Assembly: GCA_036401375.1 (NCBI GenBank)
Contig: DASWVB010000012.1
Coordinates: 124,001-188,000, forward strand
Reading direction: 5' to 3'
Length of the DNA: 64,000 bases
Source: DASWUZ01 sp036401375
GTDB taxonomy: Bacteria; Acidobacteriota; Terriglobia; Terriglobales; Acidobacteriaceae
In this document: in pieces, positions 51,916 through 61,891 of the stretch
Position numbering within the stretch: position 1 is the first letter of the stretch
Layout of the letters: each line of letters starts with the position of its first letter
Position numbers and translations under genes: made by a program
The notes under the pieces: model-generated
Database searches by the model: none
What the model was told of the DNA's origin: nothing
Seen by the model: the letters and a program-made list of their open reading frames with translations, nothing else

Positions 51916-53322
51916 CTAGTAGCCGTCGCCGCCCGCACCCGAAGCAAGATTTTCGAAACGCGTGTAGTCGGCCAGGTAGGCAAGGTGAACCGATCCGGTT
52001 GGCCCGTTACGCTGCTTCGCCACGATGATCTCGGCCTTCCCCTTGGTGTCGGGATCTTCATCGCCGTTCTCATCCTTCTTGTAGTAGCTCTCACGATGAA
52101 TGAACGCGACCACATCGGCGTCCTGCTCGATCGATCCTGACTCACGCAGGTCTGACAGCAGAGGCCGCTTGTCCTCGCCCCGCTTCTCCGAGGCACGGCT
52201 GAGCTGCGAGAGCGCGATGACGGGGATCTTCAGCTCCTTGGCCAGCGCCTTGAGCCCGCGGGAGACGGCGGAGACCTCCTGCGTGCGGTTCTCATAACGG
52301 CGCGCGCCGGGCCCGGCCGCGGTCGCCGACATGAGCTGCAGATAATCCACCACGACCAGGTCGAGCCCGCCCTGTATCTGGCGCAGGCGCCGGGCCTTGG
52401 CGCGCATCTCTGTCAGCGAGATACCCGGCGTGTCGTCGATGAAGATCTTGGACTCGGTGAGCTGCTCGAGCGCGAGGGTGAGCTTGTCCTGATCTTCGCG
52501 CAGCAGAAAGCCCGTCTGGATCTTGCGCGTATTTACAAAAGCCTGTGAGGCGAGCATGCGGCGCAGCAGCGACTCCTTCGACATTTCGAGCGAAAAGATG
52601 GCCACTACTTTGTTGTCGCGAATGGCCGCATTCTGCGCGATGTTGATCGCCCACGCCGTCTTGCCCATGCTCGGGCGGGCCGCGATGATGATCAGCTCCG
52701 ATGGCTGCAGGCCGCTCGTCATGCGGTCGAAGTTGGTGTAGTGCGTGGCGAGGCCGGTGACCTCCTTGCCTTCCTTGTAGAGGTTGTCGATGGTGCCAAA
52801 GGACTCGCGTACAATCTCCGGAATGCCGGTAAAGCCGTTGGTGATGCCGCGTTCGGTGACCTCGAGCAGGTCGTTCTCGGCGGAGCTGAGCACCTCGAGC
52901 GCCTCTTCGCTCTGGTCCGCGGCGCGGGTGATCGCCGTTGAACAGATGCTGATCAGCTGGCGCAGCAGCGACTTGTCTTTGACGATGCGAACGTACTCTT
53001 CGATCGAGATCCGGCGCGGCAGTCCCTCGGTCAACGACGCCAGGTAAGCGACGCCGCCGATGGCCTCAACCTCCTTGCGCTTGGCCAGCTCCTCCGAAAG
53101 GGTGACGATATCGACCGCGCGGTTGGAGTCGATCAGCTCCGCCATGCGCGAGTAAATGCGGCGATGCGAGTCGAGGGCAAAGTCCTCAGGCTGCAGCCGC
53201 TCGGCCGCCTCGTTGTAGGCGACATTGTCCAGCAGGATTGCGCCCAGAATCGAGCGCTCCGCGTCCAGGCTCGCCGGCAGTCCGCGTTCAAAGGTCGTGC
53301 TCTGGGCCGTGCTCGTCGCCAT
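51916..53322 (-). CDS. dnaB: Replicative DNA helicase
   Basis: A 468-residue hexameric helicase if started at ATG 53322; GGAG lies 6 bases before that codon, whereas it abuts the ATG two codons earlier. The N-terminal domain (AERSILGAILLDNVAYNEAAERL) and the RecA-like core with ARPSMGKTAWAINIAQNAA (Walker A), IFSLEMSKESLLRRML, LDLVVVDYLQLM (Walker B) and ALSQLSRASEKRGEDKRPLLSDLRESGSIEQDADVV are complete. It unwinds DNA at the replication fork. Confidence 0.97.
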   Translation of the reverse strand: MATSTAQSTTFERGLPASLDAERSILGAILLDNVAYNEAAERLQPEDFALDSHRRIYSRMAELIDSNRAVDIVTLSEELAKRKEVEAIGGVAYLASLTEGLPRRISIEEYVRIVKDKSLLRQLISICSTAITRAADQSEEALEVLSSAENDLLEVTERGITNGFTGIPEIVRESFGTIDNLYKEGKEVTGLATHYTNFDRMTSGLQPSELIIIAARPSMGKTAWAINIAQNAAIRDNKVVAIFSLEMSKESLLRRMLASQAFVNTRKIQTGFLLREDQDKLTLALEQLTESKIFIDDTPGISLTEMRAKARRLRQIQGGLDLVVVDYLQLMSATAAGPGARRYENRTQEVSAVSRGLKALAKELKIPVIALSQLSRASEKRGEDKRPLLSDLRESGSIEQDADVVAFIHRESYYKKDENGDEDPDTKGKAEIIVAKQRNGPTGSVHLAYLADYTRFENLASGAGGDGY

Positions 53323-53470
53323 CGACATCTCCGCCTTTGAGTGTAGGGCAGCGAGGCCGCCAGAATGCCTCACCTGCGCGGCATCGTTTTGTGGGAACCT
53401 GCGACGTAAAGTGAATAAACGCGCGATAGCCTGCTCAAGACCATGGTGGGACCCACGCTATGATCGAGGG

Positions 53471-54073
53471 ATGAGACACCTGATAAGAAAGGGGCGGCTG
53501 AACGTCCTCCTGATCGCAGTCCTTTGCGTCTCCAGCAGCGCGGCTCACGCGCAGCAGGCGGAAGCTCCGGAAGCCGCGTCCGAGGCGGCGAAGACCGACA
53601 TCGAAGCGATGCAGGCGATCGAGAATACCTGGAGCCAGGCGCTGCTGAAACACGACCAGTTTGCCCTCGAAGGCGTGCTCGCACCCGGCTTCGTCGACAT
53701 CTCCGAAGACGGTGAAGTCACCACCCGCAATCAGCAGATTGCGCGCCTCTTTGTGCGCGACCGCGACGCCATCTCCTTCGAGCAGAGGGTCGCGAGCGTG
53801 CGCCTCTTTGGCGACATCGCGCTGGTCAACGGAACCTACATCCTGCGCTACACCCGCGAGGGCCGCACCGTCGACGACAAGGGCATCTTCTCGCATGTCT
53901 TCCAGCGGACGCGCAGCCGCTGGCTCTGCATCAACTCGCAGCGCACCTTTGTGGTCGAGCAGACGGCCGGGAAGAAGCCTGGCAGCTCGCTGCCGTTCCA
54001 CCTGCCAGGCATGCGGCCCAAATCTGAACCCGCCGCGCCGCCGCCCGCCGCCGGGCAGCCCAAGCAGCCCTGA
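53471..54073 (+). CDS. Exported DUF4440/SnoaL-like protein
   Basis: A 200-residue protein from ATG 53471. A signal peptide covers residues 1-28 (KGRLNVLLIAVLCVSSSAAHAQ). The mature part is an NTF2-fold domain, AIENTWSQALLKHDQFALEGVLAPGFVDISEDGEVTTRNQ...GTYILRYTREG, of the DUF4440 type, and the end is Pro/Ala-rich. The family is common in acidobacteria; its biochemical role is unknown. Confidence 0.85.
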   Translation: MRHLIRKGRLNVLLIAVLCVSSSAAHAQQAEAPEAASEAAKTDIEAMQAIENTWSQALLKHDQFALEGVLAPGFVDISEDGEVTTRNQQIARLFVRDRDAISFEQRVASVRLFGDIALVNGTYILRYTREGRTVDDKGIFSHVFQRTRSRWLCINSQRTFVVEQTAGKKPGSSLPFHLPGMRPKSEPAAPPPAAGQPKQP

Positions 54074-54133
54074 GGCAACTGCTATCACGCGACATGGCTG
54101 GCAGGCACGGGAGACTCGGCCCGGCCATGCAGT

Positions 54134-55033
54134 TCACCGCCGCTTGAGAGCCTCCAGCTCATCGAGCGTGCGCGGCCAGTCCGACTTGAGCAGCCGCGAC
54201 AGGCTGCGGTCGGCCAGCACCTTGCCGTCCGTCTGGCAGCGTGCGCAGTAGTTGGTCTCATTGTCCGCATAGCGAATGCGCTGCACCTTCTCACCGCAAC
54301 GCGGGCACGGCTCGCCAAAGCGCCCGTGCACTGCCATGTCCTTCCGGAATGCCGTAACCTTCTCGGGAAATCCGTCCTTTATCTCGGCCTGCAGGCGATC
54401 GATCCAGAGCTGCAGCGTCTCCCGCGTGGCGGCAAAGAGGCGGTCCCACTCTTCAGGCTTCAGCCTGTGGGTGAGCGCGATGGGCGAGAGCCGCGCCGCA
54501 TGCAGTATCTCGTCCGAGTAGGCGTTGCCGATACCGCTGAGGATGCGCGGATCGGTTAAAGCCCGCTTGAGGGTGCGGTTTTCAGCAGTGAGTGCTGTGC
54601 GAAACTGATCGAGATCAATCGCGAAGACATCGACGCCGCCCGGGTCGATCGCCTGCAACGACTCTTCTCCGCTGACAACGTGCAGAGATGCACGACGCTT
54701 ACTGCCCGCCTCGGTAAGCACCAGAGAGCCGCTGGGAAAGTCGAACGCCGCAAGGTTATTGCGGCCTCCAAGTTTCGCCGCGCGGGGCCGCCAGTGCAGA
54801 CGGCCCGCGATCATCAGGTGCAGCACCAGCCATAGCTCGTTATCGAATCCGAAGGCGATGCGCTTGCCGATGCGCCGCAGCTCGCGCACGGTCTGCCCCT
54901 CGACACTCACCAGAGGCGGCTGCGCGGTCCTCAACAGGAAGGCGCTCGCGACGCGCACCTGCTCGAGCGGCTGGTCCACAACCCGCGGCTCGAGCGCATG
55001 GATGTAAGCAGCGATGTCGGGCAGCTCCGGCAT
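54134..55033 (-). CDS. Fpg/Nei-family DNA glycosylase
   Basis: A 299-residue base-excision repair enzyme. It begins MPELPDI (catalytic Pro2 and Glu3), has the lysine-bearing turn RRIGKRIAFGF and LHLMIAGRL, a helix-two-turn-helix with RILSGIGNAYSDEILHAARLSP, and a C-terminal zinc finger, CPRC...CARC, with KVLADRSLSRLLK. The exact substrate range (8-oxoguanine or oxidised pyrimidines) cannot be told. It follows mnmG in the opposite sense of no operon: the gap is 81 bases on the same strand. Confidence 0.9.
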   Translation of the reverse strand: MPELPDIAAYIHALEPRVVDQPLEQVRVASAFLLRTAQPPLVSVEGQTVRELRRIGKRIAFGFDNELWLVLHLMIAGRLHWRPRAAKLGGRNNLAAFDFPSGSLVLTEAGSKRRASLHVVSGEESLQAIDPGGVDVFAIDLDQFRTALTAENRTLKRALTDPRILSGIGNAYSDEILHAARLSPIALTHRLKPEEWDRLFAATRETLQLWIDRLQAEIKDGFPEKVTAFRKDMAVHGRFGEPCPRCGEKVQRIRYADNETNYCARCQTDGKVLADRSLSRLLKSDWPRTLDELEALKRR

Positions 55034-55114
55034 TCCCTATCAGCTTGCATCGAAGGCAGTCGACATGGCAACTCCAACGCACTGCCTGTTACACACCAGC
55101 GGCAGATCGCCGGA

Positions 55115-57214
55115 TCAGGAGACCGCGAGGCGCTTGCTCTGTATCTCTATGAAGACATTTACCAGCGAAAGAGCAGCAGGCGTGACCCCGGGGATGCGGC
55201 TCGCCTGGCCCAGCGTCAGCGGGCGCACGCGGCCCAGCTTCTCCTGCATCTCCCGAGAGAGACCGCTGATGTTGCTGTAGTCGAACCACTCAGGAATGCT
55301 GCGCTGCTCGGCGCGCTTGAGCCGGTCAATCGACTTGCGCTGCTGATCGAGGTAGCCGGAGTATTTGATCTCGGTCTCGACGGCCTTCAACTCGTTGCGC
55401 GCCTGACTTGAGAGCCTCGCGCGCGGCCTGGGTGTCGCATCCTGCCCGGCACGCTCAGACGAAGAGACAGCAGGGCGAGCGTCGCTCGGGCTCGTCAACG
55501 GCAGGAAAAGCTGGGCGTCCGCGCCCTCGGCAAGCTCCTCGCGCAGCACGGGGAAGAGGCGCTCGATCGAGACCTCGGGGCGCTTGAGCAGCTGCGCATA
55601 GGTCTGCTGATTGCCCTGCCCGGCATCGATGCCAAGCTCAGCGGCAAGCTCCGGAGCCCGCTCGATCAACTGCGCAGACGTTGGCCGCCTCGTCGCGAGC
55701 ACCGACTCAAGCGCGACCGCCCGAGCCTGCCGCGCCTCGTAATCCGCCCAGGCTCCATCATCGATCAACCCGAGTCGCCGCCCAGACGGAGTGAGCCGCC
55801 GGTCTGCGTTATCGATGCGCAGATGCAGCCGAAACTCCGCCCTCGATGTAAACATCCGGTACGGCTCGTTGGTGCCCTTGCTGATGAGGTCGTCGATCAG
55901 GATGCCGGTGTAAGCCTCGGTGCGATCCAGGGTAAACATCGGCTCGCCCCTGAGCATCAGCGCCGCGTTGATGCCGGCCATCAGCCCCTGGCACGCCGCC
56001 TCCTCGTAGCCTGAGGTGCCGTTGATCTGGCCGGCGAGGTAGAGCCCATCAAACTGCTTCACCCGCAGACTGCGATCGAGCTCCGTCGGATCGATGGCGT
56101 CATACTCGATGGCATATCCGGGCCGCAGCATCTCCGCGTTCTCAAGGCCCGGGATGGAGTGCACCATCGCCGTCTGCACCTCCATCGGCAGCGAAGTCGA
56201 CATGCCGTTGACGTAAACTTCGTGGGTGTCGAGCCCCTCCGGCTCGAGAAAAAACTGGTGCTGCGCCTTGTCGGGAAACTTGACGACCTTGTCTTCAATG
56301 GACGGGCAATAGCGCGGCCCGATGCCCTCGATGGCGCCCGAGTACATCGCCGAACGGCCCACATTTTCGCGGATGATACGCAGCGTCTCGGGCGTGGTGT
56401 AGGCGATATGGCAGCAGATCTGCCGCTGCGGCAGCTCGCGGGTACGGAAGCTGAAGGGCGTCGGCTCCGCGTCGCCGGGCTGCTCCTCAAAGCGGCTCCA
56501 GTCGATGGTGCGGCCGTCCAGCCGCGGCGGCGTCCCGGTCTTCAGGCGGCAGCCGCGCAGACCAAGCTTCTTCAGCGACTCCCCCAGCAGCACGCTGGGC
56601 GGCTCGCCGCTGCGACCCGCAGGGTAGCGCTCCTCACCGCAGTGGATGAGCCCGTTCAGGAACGTGCCGGTGGTTATGACGACCGCTCCGCAGTGCACGG
56701 TGCGGCCATCGCGCAGCCGGAGTCCGATGACACGCCGGCGCGGCTCCCGGGCGTCACTGCCTGAGTTGTCATCGTGCGCGTTAGCTTCTGCGGCGCTGTC
56801 TGGCTCCCTACCGTCTGGCTCGGCGAAGACCAGGTCCACCACCTCGGCCTGCTTGATGAAGAGGTTCGGCTGGCTCTCGAGCACCTGTCTCATCTTGATG
56901 CGGTACTGCTGCTTATCGCACTGCGCGCGAGGGGACCAGACAGCCGGGCCCCGCGATGTATTCAGCAGCCGGAACTGGATGCCGACCGCATCCGCGACCT
57001 CGCCCATGACGCCGCCGAGGGCGTCGACTTCGCGCACCAGATGGCCCTTGGCGATGCCGCCGATTGCCGGGTTGCACGACATCTGCGCGATCAGGTCGAG
57101 ATTCAGGGTGAAGAGGGCCGTCCGCAGGCCCATGCGCGCCGCCGCGACCGCAGCCTCGCAACCCGCGTGGCCCGCGCCTACAACGACTACTTCGTATTGT
57201 TCGGTGTAGCTCAT
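55115..57214 (-). CDS. mnmG: tRNA uridine 5-carboxymethylaminomethyl modification enzyme MnmG
   Basis: A 699-residue FAD enzyme that with MnmE modifies the wobble uridine of several tRNAs. The FAD motif GAGHAGCEAA begins at residue 13, followed by LIAQMSCNPAIGGIAKGHLVREVDALGG, the family signature, and the C-terminal GidA domain (YSGYLDQQRKSIDRLKRAE...SNISGLSREMQEKLGRVRP). A low-complexity insertion around residues 595-625 lengthens it beyond the common size. Confidence 0.97.
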   Translation of the reverse strand: MSYTEQYEVVVVGAGHAGCEAAVAAARMGLRTALFTLNLDLIAQMSCNPAIGGIAKGHLVREVDALGGVMGEVADAVGIQFRLLNTSRGPAVWSPRAQCDKQQYRIKMRQVLESQPNLFIKQAEVVDLVFAEPDGREPDSAAEANAHDDNSGSDAREPRRRVIGLRLRDGRTVHCGAVVITTGTFLNGLIHCGEERYPAGRSGEPPSVLLGESLKKLGLRGCRLKTGTPPRLDGRTIDWSRFEEQPGDAEPTPFSFRTRELPQRQICCHIAYTTPETLRIIRENVGRSAMYSGAIEGIGPRYCPSIEDKVVKFPDKAQHQFFLEPEGLDTHEVYVNGMSTSLPMEVQTAMVHSIPGLENAEMLRPGYAIEYDAIDPTELDRSLRVKQFDGLYLAGQINGTSGYEEAACQGLMAGINAALMLRGEPMFTLDRTEAYTGILIDDLISKGTNEPYRMFTSRAEFRLHLRIDNADRRLTPSGRRLGLIDDGAWADYEARQARAVALESVLATRRPTSAQLIERAPELAAELGIDAGQGNQQTYAQLLKRPEVSIERLFPVLREELAEGADAQLFLPLTSPSDARPAVSSSERAGQDATPRPRARLSSQARNELKAVETEIKYSGYLDQQRKSIDRLKRAEQRSIPEWFDYSNISGLSREMQEKLGRVRPLTLGQASRIPGVTPAALSLVNVFIEIQSKRLAVS

Positions 57215-57286
57215 GCGGCGCTCTTGTTCATTCTAGAGCAGACCCCATCCATGGCGCATGCGGGCCAGGCGTGTGAGGCAGAGGGG

Positions 57287-57784
57287 TCAGCGAAAGACGC
57301 CGACTGCGGCCTGCGGCGAGAGCGGCTTCTCCATCGCAAAAGCGTCGAGCGTGCCGAGATAGTAGCCGGGCAGCAGCTTGCCCCGCTCATACCCGCGGCG
57401 CTGGTAAAACTGCTGCGCAGCGAGGTTGTCGACCGCGACCTCGAGCCGCATCACCGCGGCGCCCGCGGCGGCGAGCGCAGATTCGACTGCATCCATGAGC
57501 GCGGTGGCCACACCAGCCCTGCGCGCCTCGGGCGCCACATCGATGGTGATCAGGTGCGCTGCGCGGCGGGTGCCGAACTCTACCGGATAGGCCAGGGCGA
57601 AGCCGGCCAGCCCACCGGCCGCATCTTCAGCGACGATGTTGGCCGCTCCCGGCTTGCGCAGGTAGTACAGTAGCTCGGCTATCGAGTAGGCGATGCCCCT
57701 GGCAAAGCAGACCTGGTCGAGCGCATGCAGTGCGCGCAGATCCTGCGCTGTTGCCGGGCGCAGGCGGACTGGCTTTCGATCCAA
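57287..57784 (-). CDS. GNAT-family N-acetyltransferase, RimI-like
   Basis: A 165-residue acetyltransferase if started at TTG 57784, which is preceded by AAGGGAGG 6 bases away and puts VRLRPATAQDLRAL at the N-terminus as in RimI-like proteins; a longer frame upstream lacks a ribosome site. The acetyl-CoA loop is DVAPEARRAGVATALM and the C-terminal part reads RLEVAVDNLAAQQFYQRRGYERG. It acetylates the N-terminus of a ribosomal protein or a small amine; the substrate is unknown. Confidence 0.85.
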   Translation of the reverse strand: MDRKPVRLRPATAQDLRALHALDQVCFARGIAYSIAELLYYLRKPGAANIVAEDAAGGLAGFALAYPVEFGTRRAAHLITIDVAPEARRAGVATALMDAVESALAAAGAAVMRLEVAVDNLAAQQFYQRRGYERGKLLPGYYLGTLDAFAMEKPLSPQAAVGVFR

Positions 57785-57996
57785 AGCTCGCCTCCCTTCT
57801 CCAGTTGCACCATACCGGTGGGTGCTCTGCTCCTGCAAATGCACGCATCGCGCATCGGCCGGGCCTTCCAGGTGCGACGGGACCCCCGGGCAGGTAGCCT
57901 GGAGCGAGCCGCCCGCACTCCATCGCACTTGCAGGCTGCGTATCCGGGCTGCACGATTCTGCTATGCTTCTGGTCTAGCAAAGAGAGAGCGCGCAC

Positions 57997-58473
57997 ATGG
58001 CAAAGAGCGTCAACAAGGTGATCCTGCTGGGCAACATCGGCAAGGACCCGGAGGTAAAGTTCTTACCCAGCGGCATGGCCGTTGCCAACTTCAGCCTCGC
58101 CACCAGCGAGAGGTTCAAGGACAAAACCGGCGAATCGCAGGACCGCACCGAGTGGCATAACCTCGTCGCCTTCGGCAAGGTGGCCGAGATCATCCGCGAC
58201 TACGTCAAAAAGGGCGCAAAGCTCTACGTCGAAGGCAGCCTCCGAACCAGCTCCTGGGAAGATAAAGAGAGCAAGCAGAAGAGGTACAAGACCGAGATCG
58301 TGGTGAACGACATCTCTCTGCTCTCAGGACGCGGCGATGGCGAGGCCGGCGCCAGCGGTGCGGCCTACGGACGAGGCGGCGGCTCGACTGCCTCCTTCGA
58401 TCAGCGAGCACCCGCTCCGGCAGAGGACTACGGCCAATCGGCCGAGATCACCGACGACGACATCCCCTTCTAG
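57997..58473 (+). CDS. ssb: Single-stranded DNA-binding protein (chromosomal)
   Basis: A 158-residue OB-fold protein: SVNKVILLGNIGKDPEVKFLPSG, ERFKDKTGESQDRTEWHNLVAFGKVAEI, KGAKLYVEGSLRTSSWEDKESKQKRYKTEIV, then a Gly/Ala-rich linker and the acidic tip DDDIPF that recruits replication and repair proteins. It should be the housekeeping copy; the SSB of the mobile element lacks this tip. Confidence 0.96.
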   Translation: MAKSVNKVILLGNIGKDPEVKFLPSGMAVANFSLATSERFKDKTGESQDRTEWHNLVAFGKVAEIIRDYVKKGAKLYVEGSLRTSSWEDKESKQKRYKTEIVVNDISLLSGRGDGEAGASGAAYGRGGGSTASFDQRAPAPAEDYGQSAEITDDDIPF

Positions 58474-58579
58474 CTCCTGCTCAGCGGTCGCGCGCCTCAC
58501 GCACCTAAATACGAGGAGGCCAGTCTCGTCGTCTTCGTTCAGGTTCGAATCGGAGGCGCGCCCCACGAGCCCCCTTGAC

Positions 58580-59338
58580 CTACTTGATGAACGGAACGTG
58601 CATCTTCTTGAGGGTCGCGCGAATCTCCGGACGGAACTCGGCAGCCTCGTTCTCCCCACCCACAACCGCAAGGATGAAGAGCGACCTCTGACCCGCATGC
58701 GTCAGGTCGCGGAACCCGGCAGGCAGGTACGCATTGCCGATGAACCCACCGGCTGCGGCTCCTGCAAAATTCGAGATCGCAATGCGGTCGCGCCCCGAAT
58801 CAGCCTTGTCGATCAACGTGAACTTCAAAGCATGGAAGACCCGCGCGCCAAAAGCGTGGTTCTCTGAAGGGAAGTAGCGGGGCTCCTCGTGCAGCACCGC
58901 TCCGGTGATGAAGCGGGCCGTGTTGCCGCTGAAAGCGCTCGCGAGTCCGCTCCCGTAGTTCCGTCCAAAGGCTCCGGCCCCATCCCGCCACCGGTGCGGG
59001 TACTGGTCCGGCGGATCGGCCATGTGAAACAGCGCCACTCCCGCCGGGATCACGAAGTTGGCCGGCGCGAACTCGACCTTGAGGTAGAAGTCGAACTTGC
59101 CCTTCAGCCCAAGCTGCCCGATGGGGACGTTCACAGGCGAAGCCAGCAGCGACGGCGCGCTCGCCGGGGTCTGCGGATTGGTGGATGTGCCCGTCTGCTG
59201 GCCGCCGCCAGACTCCTGCGCCACGATCAGCTGGCGCGACGCCTGCGGTGCATCGGGCAGGATCGCCGGACCAGCCGCGGCTATACCGGCACTCAGCAAA
59301 ACTGCTCCCAGACTCATGATGCGCAACGTTCGGTTCAA
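58580..59338 (-). CDS. Exported hypothetical protein
   Basis: A 252-residue protein starting at TTG 59338, with GGAGG 7 bases upstream; this gives a proper signal peptide (RIMSLGAVLLSAGIAAAG). The mature part has a Ser/Thr/Pro-rich linker, then PNFVIPAG-like VKVEF...and VLHEEPRYFPSENHAFGARVFHALKFTLIDKADSGRDRIAISNFAGAAAGGFIGNAYLP, a pattern with small-residue stretches common in acidobacterial exported proteins. The function is unknown. It converges with ssb. Confidence 0.75.
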   Translation of the reverse strand: MNRTLRIMSLGAVLLSAGIAAAGPAILPDAPQASRQLIVAQESGGGQQTGTSTNPQTPASAPSLLASPVNVPIGQLGLKGKFDFYLKVEFAPANFVIPAGVALFHMADPPDQYPHRWRDGAGAFGRNYGSGLASAFSGNTARFITGAVLHEEPRYFPSENHAFGARVFHALKFTLIDKADSGRDRIAISNFAGAAAGGFIGNAYLPAGFRDLTHAGQRSLFILAVVGGENEAAEFRPEIRATLKKMHVPFIK

Positions 59339-59584
59339 GAGAGACCTCCGGGCTACGACTCTGATTCGTGAACACCCGCCGGCGAGGTAGAAGCCGCGCT
59401 GCCGGGTGTCGAGGAGATGCCCTTCGAAGCCTGACCGGGGAGCTGGAACCAATGAAATGCAACGGGTAACGACCTTTAGTCTAGACCAAAGTCGCTGGAA
59501 ACAGAGATTTTATCCGGATCACACCCATCCGCACTCCCACAGCCGCGCCGCCGAGCAGATACTCAAGCGACGCATCGATGAGCG

Positions 59585-60094
59585 TCAGTCCCGCAGCGTC
59601 AGGGTAATCCTGCGTGTATCGCCGCCCGCGGACTGGATCACGATCTCCCCATTGCTGCGCTTGATGACACTGGGAAACTTCTCGCCCCACTCGACCAGCA
59701 CGATGCTGTCCTGCCCGATCAGTTCGTCGAGCCCAAGCGCGTCGAGCTGGCGCTCTCCCTCCAGCCGGTAGAGGTCCAGATGGTAGAGAAAGACCGGCTG
59801 CGGCTCGCCTTCTTTTTGGCGGGACCCCTCATATTCGTGGATCAGGGTGAAGGTCGGACTGGTTACCTCTTCCGGATCGGCCGCCCCGAGCGCCTCGGCG
59901 ATGCCTTTGACCAGCGTTGTCTTGCCCGCTCCCAGGTCGCCTCGCAGGATGAGCAGCCGCGGGGGAACCAGCAGCTTCGCGATCTCCCGTCCGGCGGCTA
60001 TGGTCTCCGCACTGTTGTTGGTCTCGAAGAGGCGCGGCTGTGACCCCTTGGGCTCGCCGCGCTGCTGCTCTGAGGGGCGTGCGGTGTCATTCAA
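59585..60094 (-). CDS. tsaE: tRNA threonylcarbamoyladenosine synthesis ATPase TsaE
   Basis: A 169-residue P-loop protein. Walker A is GDLGAGKT at 52-59, followed by VTSPTFTLIHEYEG (switch-like region), LYHLDLYRLEGERQLDALGLDELI and VLVEWGEKFPSVI. It works with TsaB and TsaD to make t6A at position 37 of ANN-decoding tRNAs. It overlaps nnr by 4 bases (ATGA), so the two are coupled. Confidence 0.95.
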   Translation of the reverse strand: MNDTARPSEQQRGEPKGSQPRLFETNNSAETIAAGREIAKLLVPPRLLILRGDLGAGKTTLVKGIAEALGAADPEEVTSPTFTLIHEYEGSRQKEGEPQPVFLYHLDLYRLEGERQLDALGLDELIGQDSIVLVEWGEKFPSVIKRSNGEIVIQSAGGDTRRITLTLRD

Positions 60095-61869
60095 ATCGCG
60101 ACCGCCTGCTGCTGCTGCCCCGGTCCCGGCTGCTGCGCCGCTTCTTGTTGCGCCTGCTGCTGCCCCGGTTCCATGATGCGCTTTGACATCTCTGGCGCTG
60201 CCATCTCTCGTGTCCGAACTCCCTGTACCGACATTCCGTCAGCCGGAGCAGCATTCATTGGCATTCCCTGTATCCAGGTATACAGCCCCTTCTGCTGCGG
60301 CCGGAAGCCGAACGCATCCCGCAGATGAGCCAGTGTATCGGTCGCGAGCAGGGTATGCTGATCTCCCTCACGCACCGCGAAGTCGGCAGCCAGCCCGTGA
60401 AGATACACAGCCGCCTCGACCGCCTCTGCAACCCGGTCGTGATACTGGCCGAGCAAGGCCGCAATGATGCCGGTCAGGATGTCCCCACTGCCGGCTTTCG
60501 CCATGCCCGGATTCCCGGTGCTATTGACCGCGATGCGGCCGTCCGGGTGAGCCACCAGCGTGCGCCAACCCTTGAGCACCAGGGTGAGATGATGCGTCAC
60601 CGCGAACTCCCGCGCTATGTCCTCGCGGTTTGCCTGCACCTCCTTCACGGTCGTACCGAGCAGCGTCGCCATCTCGCCCGGGTGCGGCGTCAGCACCAGG
60701 GTACGATGGCTCCCGTCAAGCTCCCCGGCCCGGCCTTTGAAGGCGTTCAGGCCATCGGCATCGAGCACCAGCGGCTGATTCGTCTGCATCACCACGCCGT
60801 GCACGAACTCGACCGCCTCCGGATCGCCCGAGATCCCTGTACCGAGGGCGATGACCGTCTTGCGCTTGGTCATGGCGGAGAAGCGCGGCTCGGCCAGGTT
60901 GCTCTTCGCGATCACCCCGTGGCCGGCCTCTCCAAGAGGCATGGTCATCAGTTCGAGTGCGGTCGCGGCCACCAGCGGCAGGATCGATGCAGGCACCGCT
61001 GCGGTCACCAGGCCAGCCCCCGCCCGCAGCGCTGCCAGCGAGGTCATGGAGGGCGCGCCCGACTTGCCGACGCTTCCTCCGATCACCAGCACGTGTCCGT
61101 ACATACCCTTGTTGCTGTCGGGCGGGCGCGGCGCACGGGTGATTGCGGCCGCTGAGCCGCACCAGTGCAGCCCGGTATCAGACTTGACCGCCTCGTCGGG
61201 GGAGCCGATCGGAGCCACCACAATGGGCCCAGCTACGGTAGGCCCAATGTGGTTGCTGGTCAGGTTGCCAAATAGGTGCGCCAGCTTCGGTGCAGTGAAG
61301 GTCACCACCGCGTTCGCGCGATAAGCTCCCGGACTCGCGGCGGCTCGCGAATCCGCATCCCAGCCGGACGGCAGATCGACTGCGATCACCGGCGCCGAGT
61401 GCGCGTCAAGCTTTGCACCCAGCGCCGCAGCGACCCCGCGCAGCGGCGGCTTGAACCCCGTGCCGACCACCGCATCGAGAAACAGCTCTGTGCTCTCGAT
61501 CAGGCCGGAGATGGCGGGCAGCTCCAACGCGGATTCCTGAGCAGCGACTACAGTGCCCGTCAGCAGCACCCGCGGCAGCCGGTGGAACATAACCGCAGCA
61601 TCGCCCTTGAGTTCCTGCGGCTGGACGAGGAGCAGCACCTGAACCATGGCGCCCGCCTCGTGCAGCCGCCGCGCCGCGACGAAGCCGTCGCCACCATTGT
61701 TGCCGCCCCCGCAGAGTACTGTGATGTGCCGGTAGCCGGGAAACTCGCGCTGGACGAACCCCGCAACCGCCGCTCCGGCATGCTCCATCAGATCGAGCGA
61801 GGAGGCAGCTCCGCGTTCGACGGTGAGCCGGTCCGCAGTGCGCATCTCGTCAGCAGTCAGGATCAGCAT
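60091..61869 (-). CDS. nnr: Bifunctional NAD(P)H-hydrate epimerase/dehydratase
   Basis: A 592-residue two-domain repair enzyme from ATG 61869, which begins MLILTADEMRTADRLT as the family does; a longer frame would run into the terminator upstream. The N-terminal YjeF-type epimerase domain has VLCGGGNNGGDGFVAARRL; the C-terminal ribokinase-like dehydratase domain has GMYGHVLVIGGSVGKSGAPSMTSLAALRAGAGLVTAAVP, VLTPHPGEMATLLG and GNPGMAKAGSGDILTGIIAALLGQ. It restores hydrated NAD(P)H. The end is an unusual Gln-rich tail (QQQAQQEAAQQPGPGQQQQ). Confidence 0.95.
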   Translation of the reverse strand: MLILTADEMRTADRLTVERGAASSLDLMEHAGAAVAGFVQREFPGYRHITVLCGGGNNGGDGFVAARRLHEAGAMVQVLLLVQPQELKGDAAVMFHRLPRVLLTGTVVAAQESALELPAISGLIESTELFLDAVVGTGFKPPLRGVAAALGAKLDAHSAPVIAVDLPSGWDADSRAAASPGAYRANAVVTFTAPKLAHLFGNLTSNHIGPTVAGPIVVAPIGSPDEAVKSDTGLHWCGSAAAITRAPRPPDSNKGMYGHVLVIGGSVGKSGAPSMTSLAALRAGAGLVTAAVPASILPLVAATALELMTMPLGEAGHGVIAKSNLAEPRFSAMTKRKTVIALGTGISGDPEAVEFVHGVVMQTNQPLVLDADGLNAFKGRAGELDGSHRTLVLTPHPGEMATLLGTTVKEVQANREDIAREFAVTHHLTLVLKGWRTLVAHPDGRIAVNSTGNPGMAKAGSGDILTGIIAALLGQYHDRVAEAVEAAVYLHGLAADFAVREGDQHTLLATDTLAHLRDAFGFRPQQKGLYTWIQGMPMNAAPADGMSVQGVRTREMAAPEMSKRIMEPGQQQAQQEAAQQPGPGQQQQAVAI

Positions 61870-61891
61870 CGTCAATGAGCATCCTACCGCA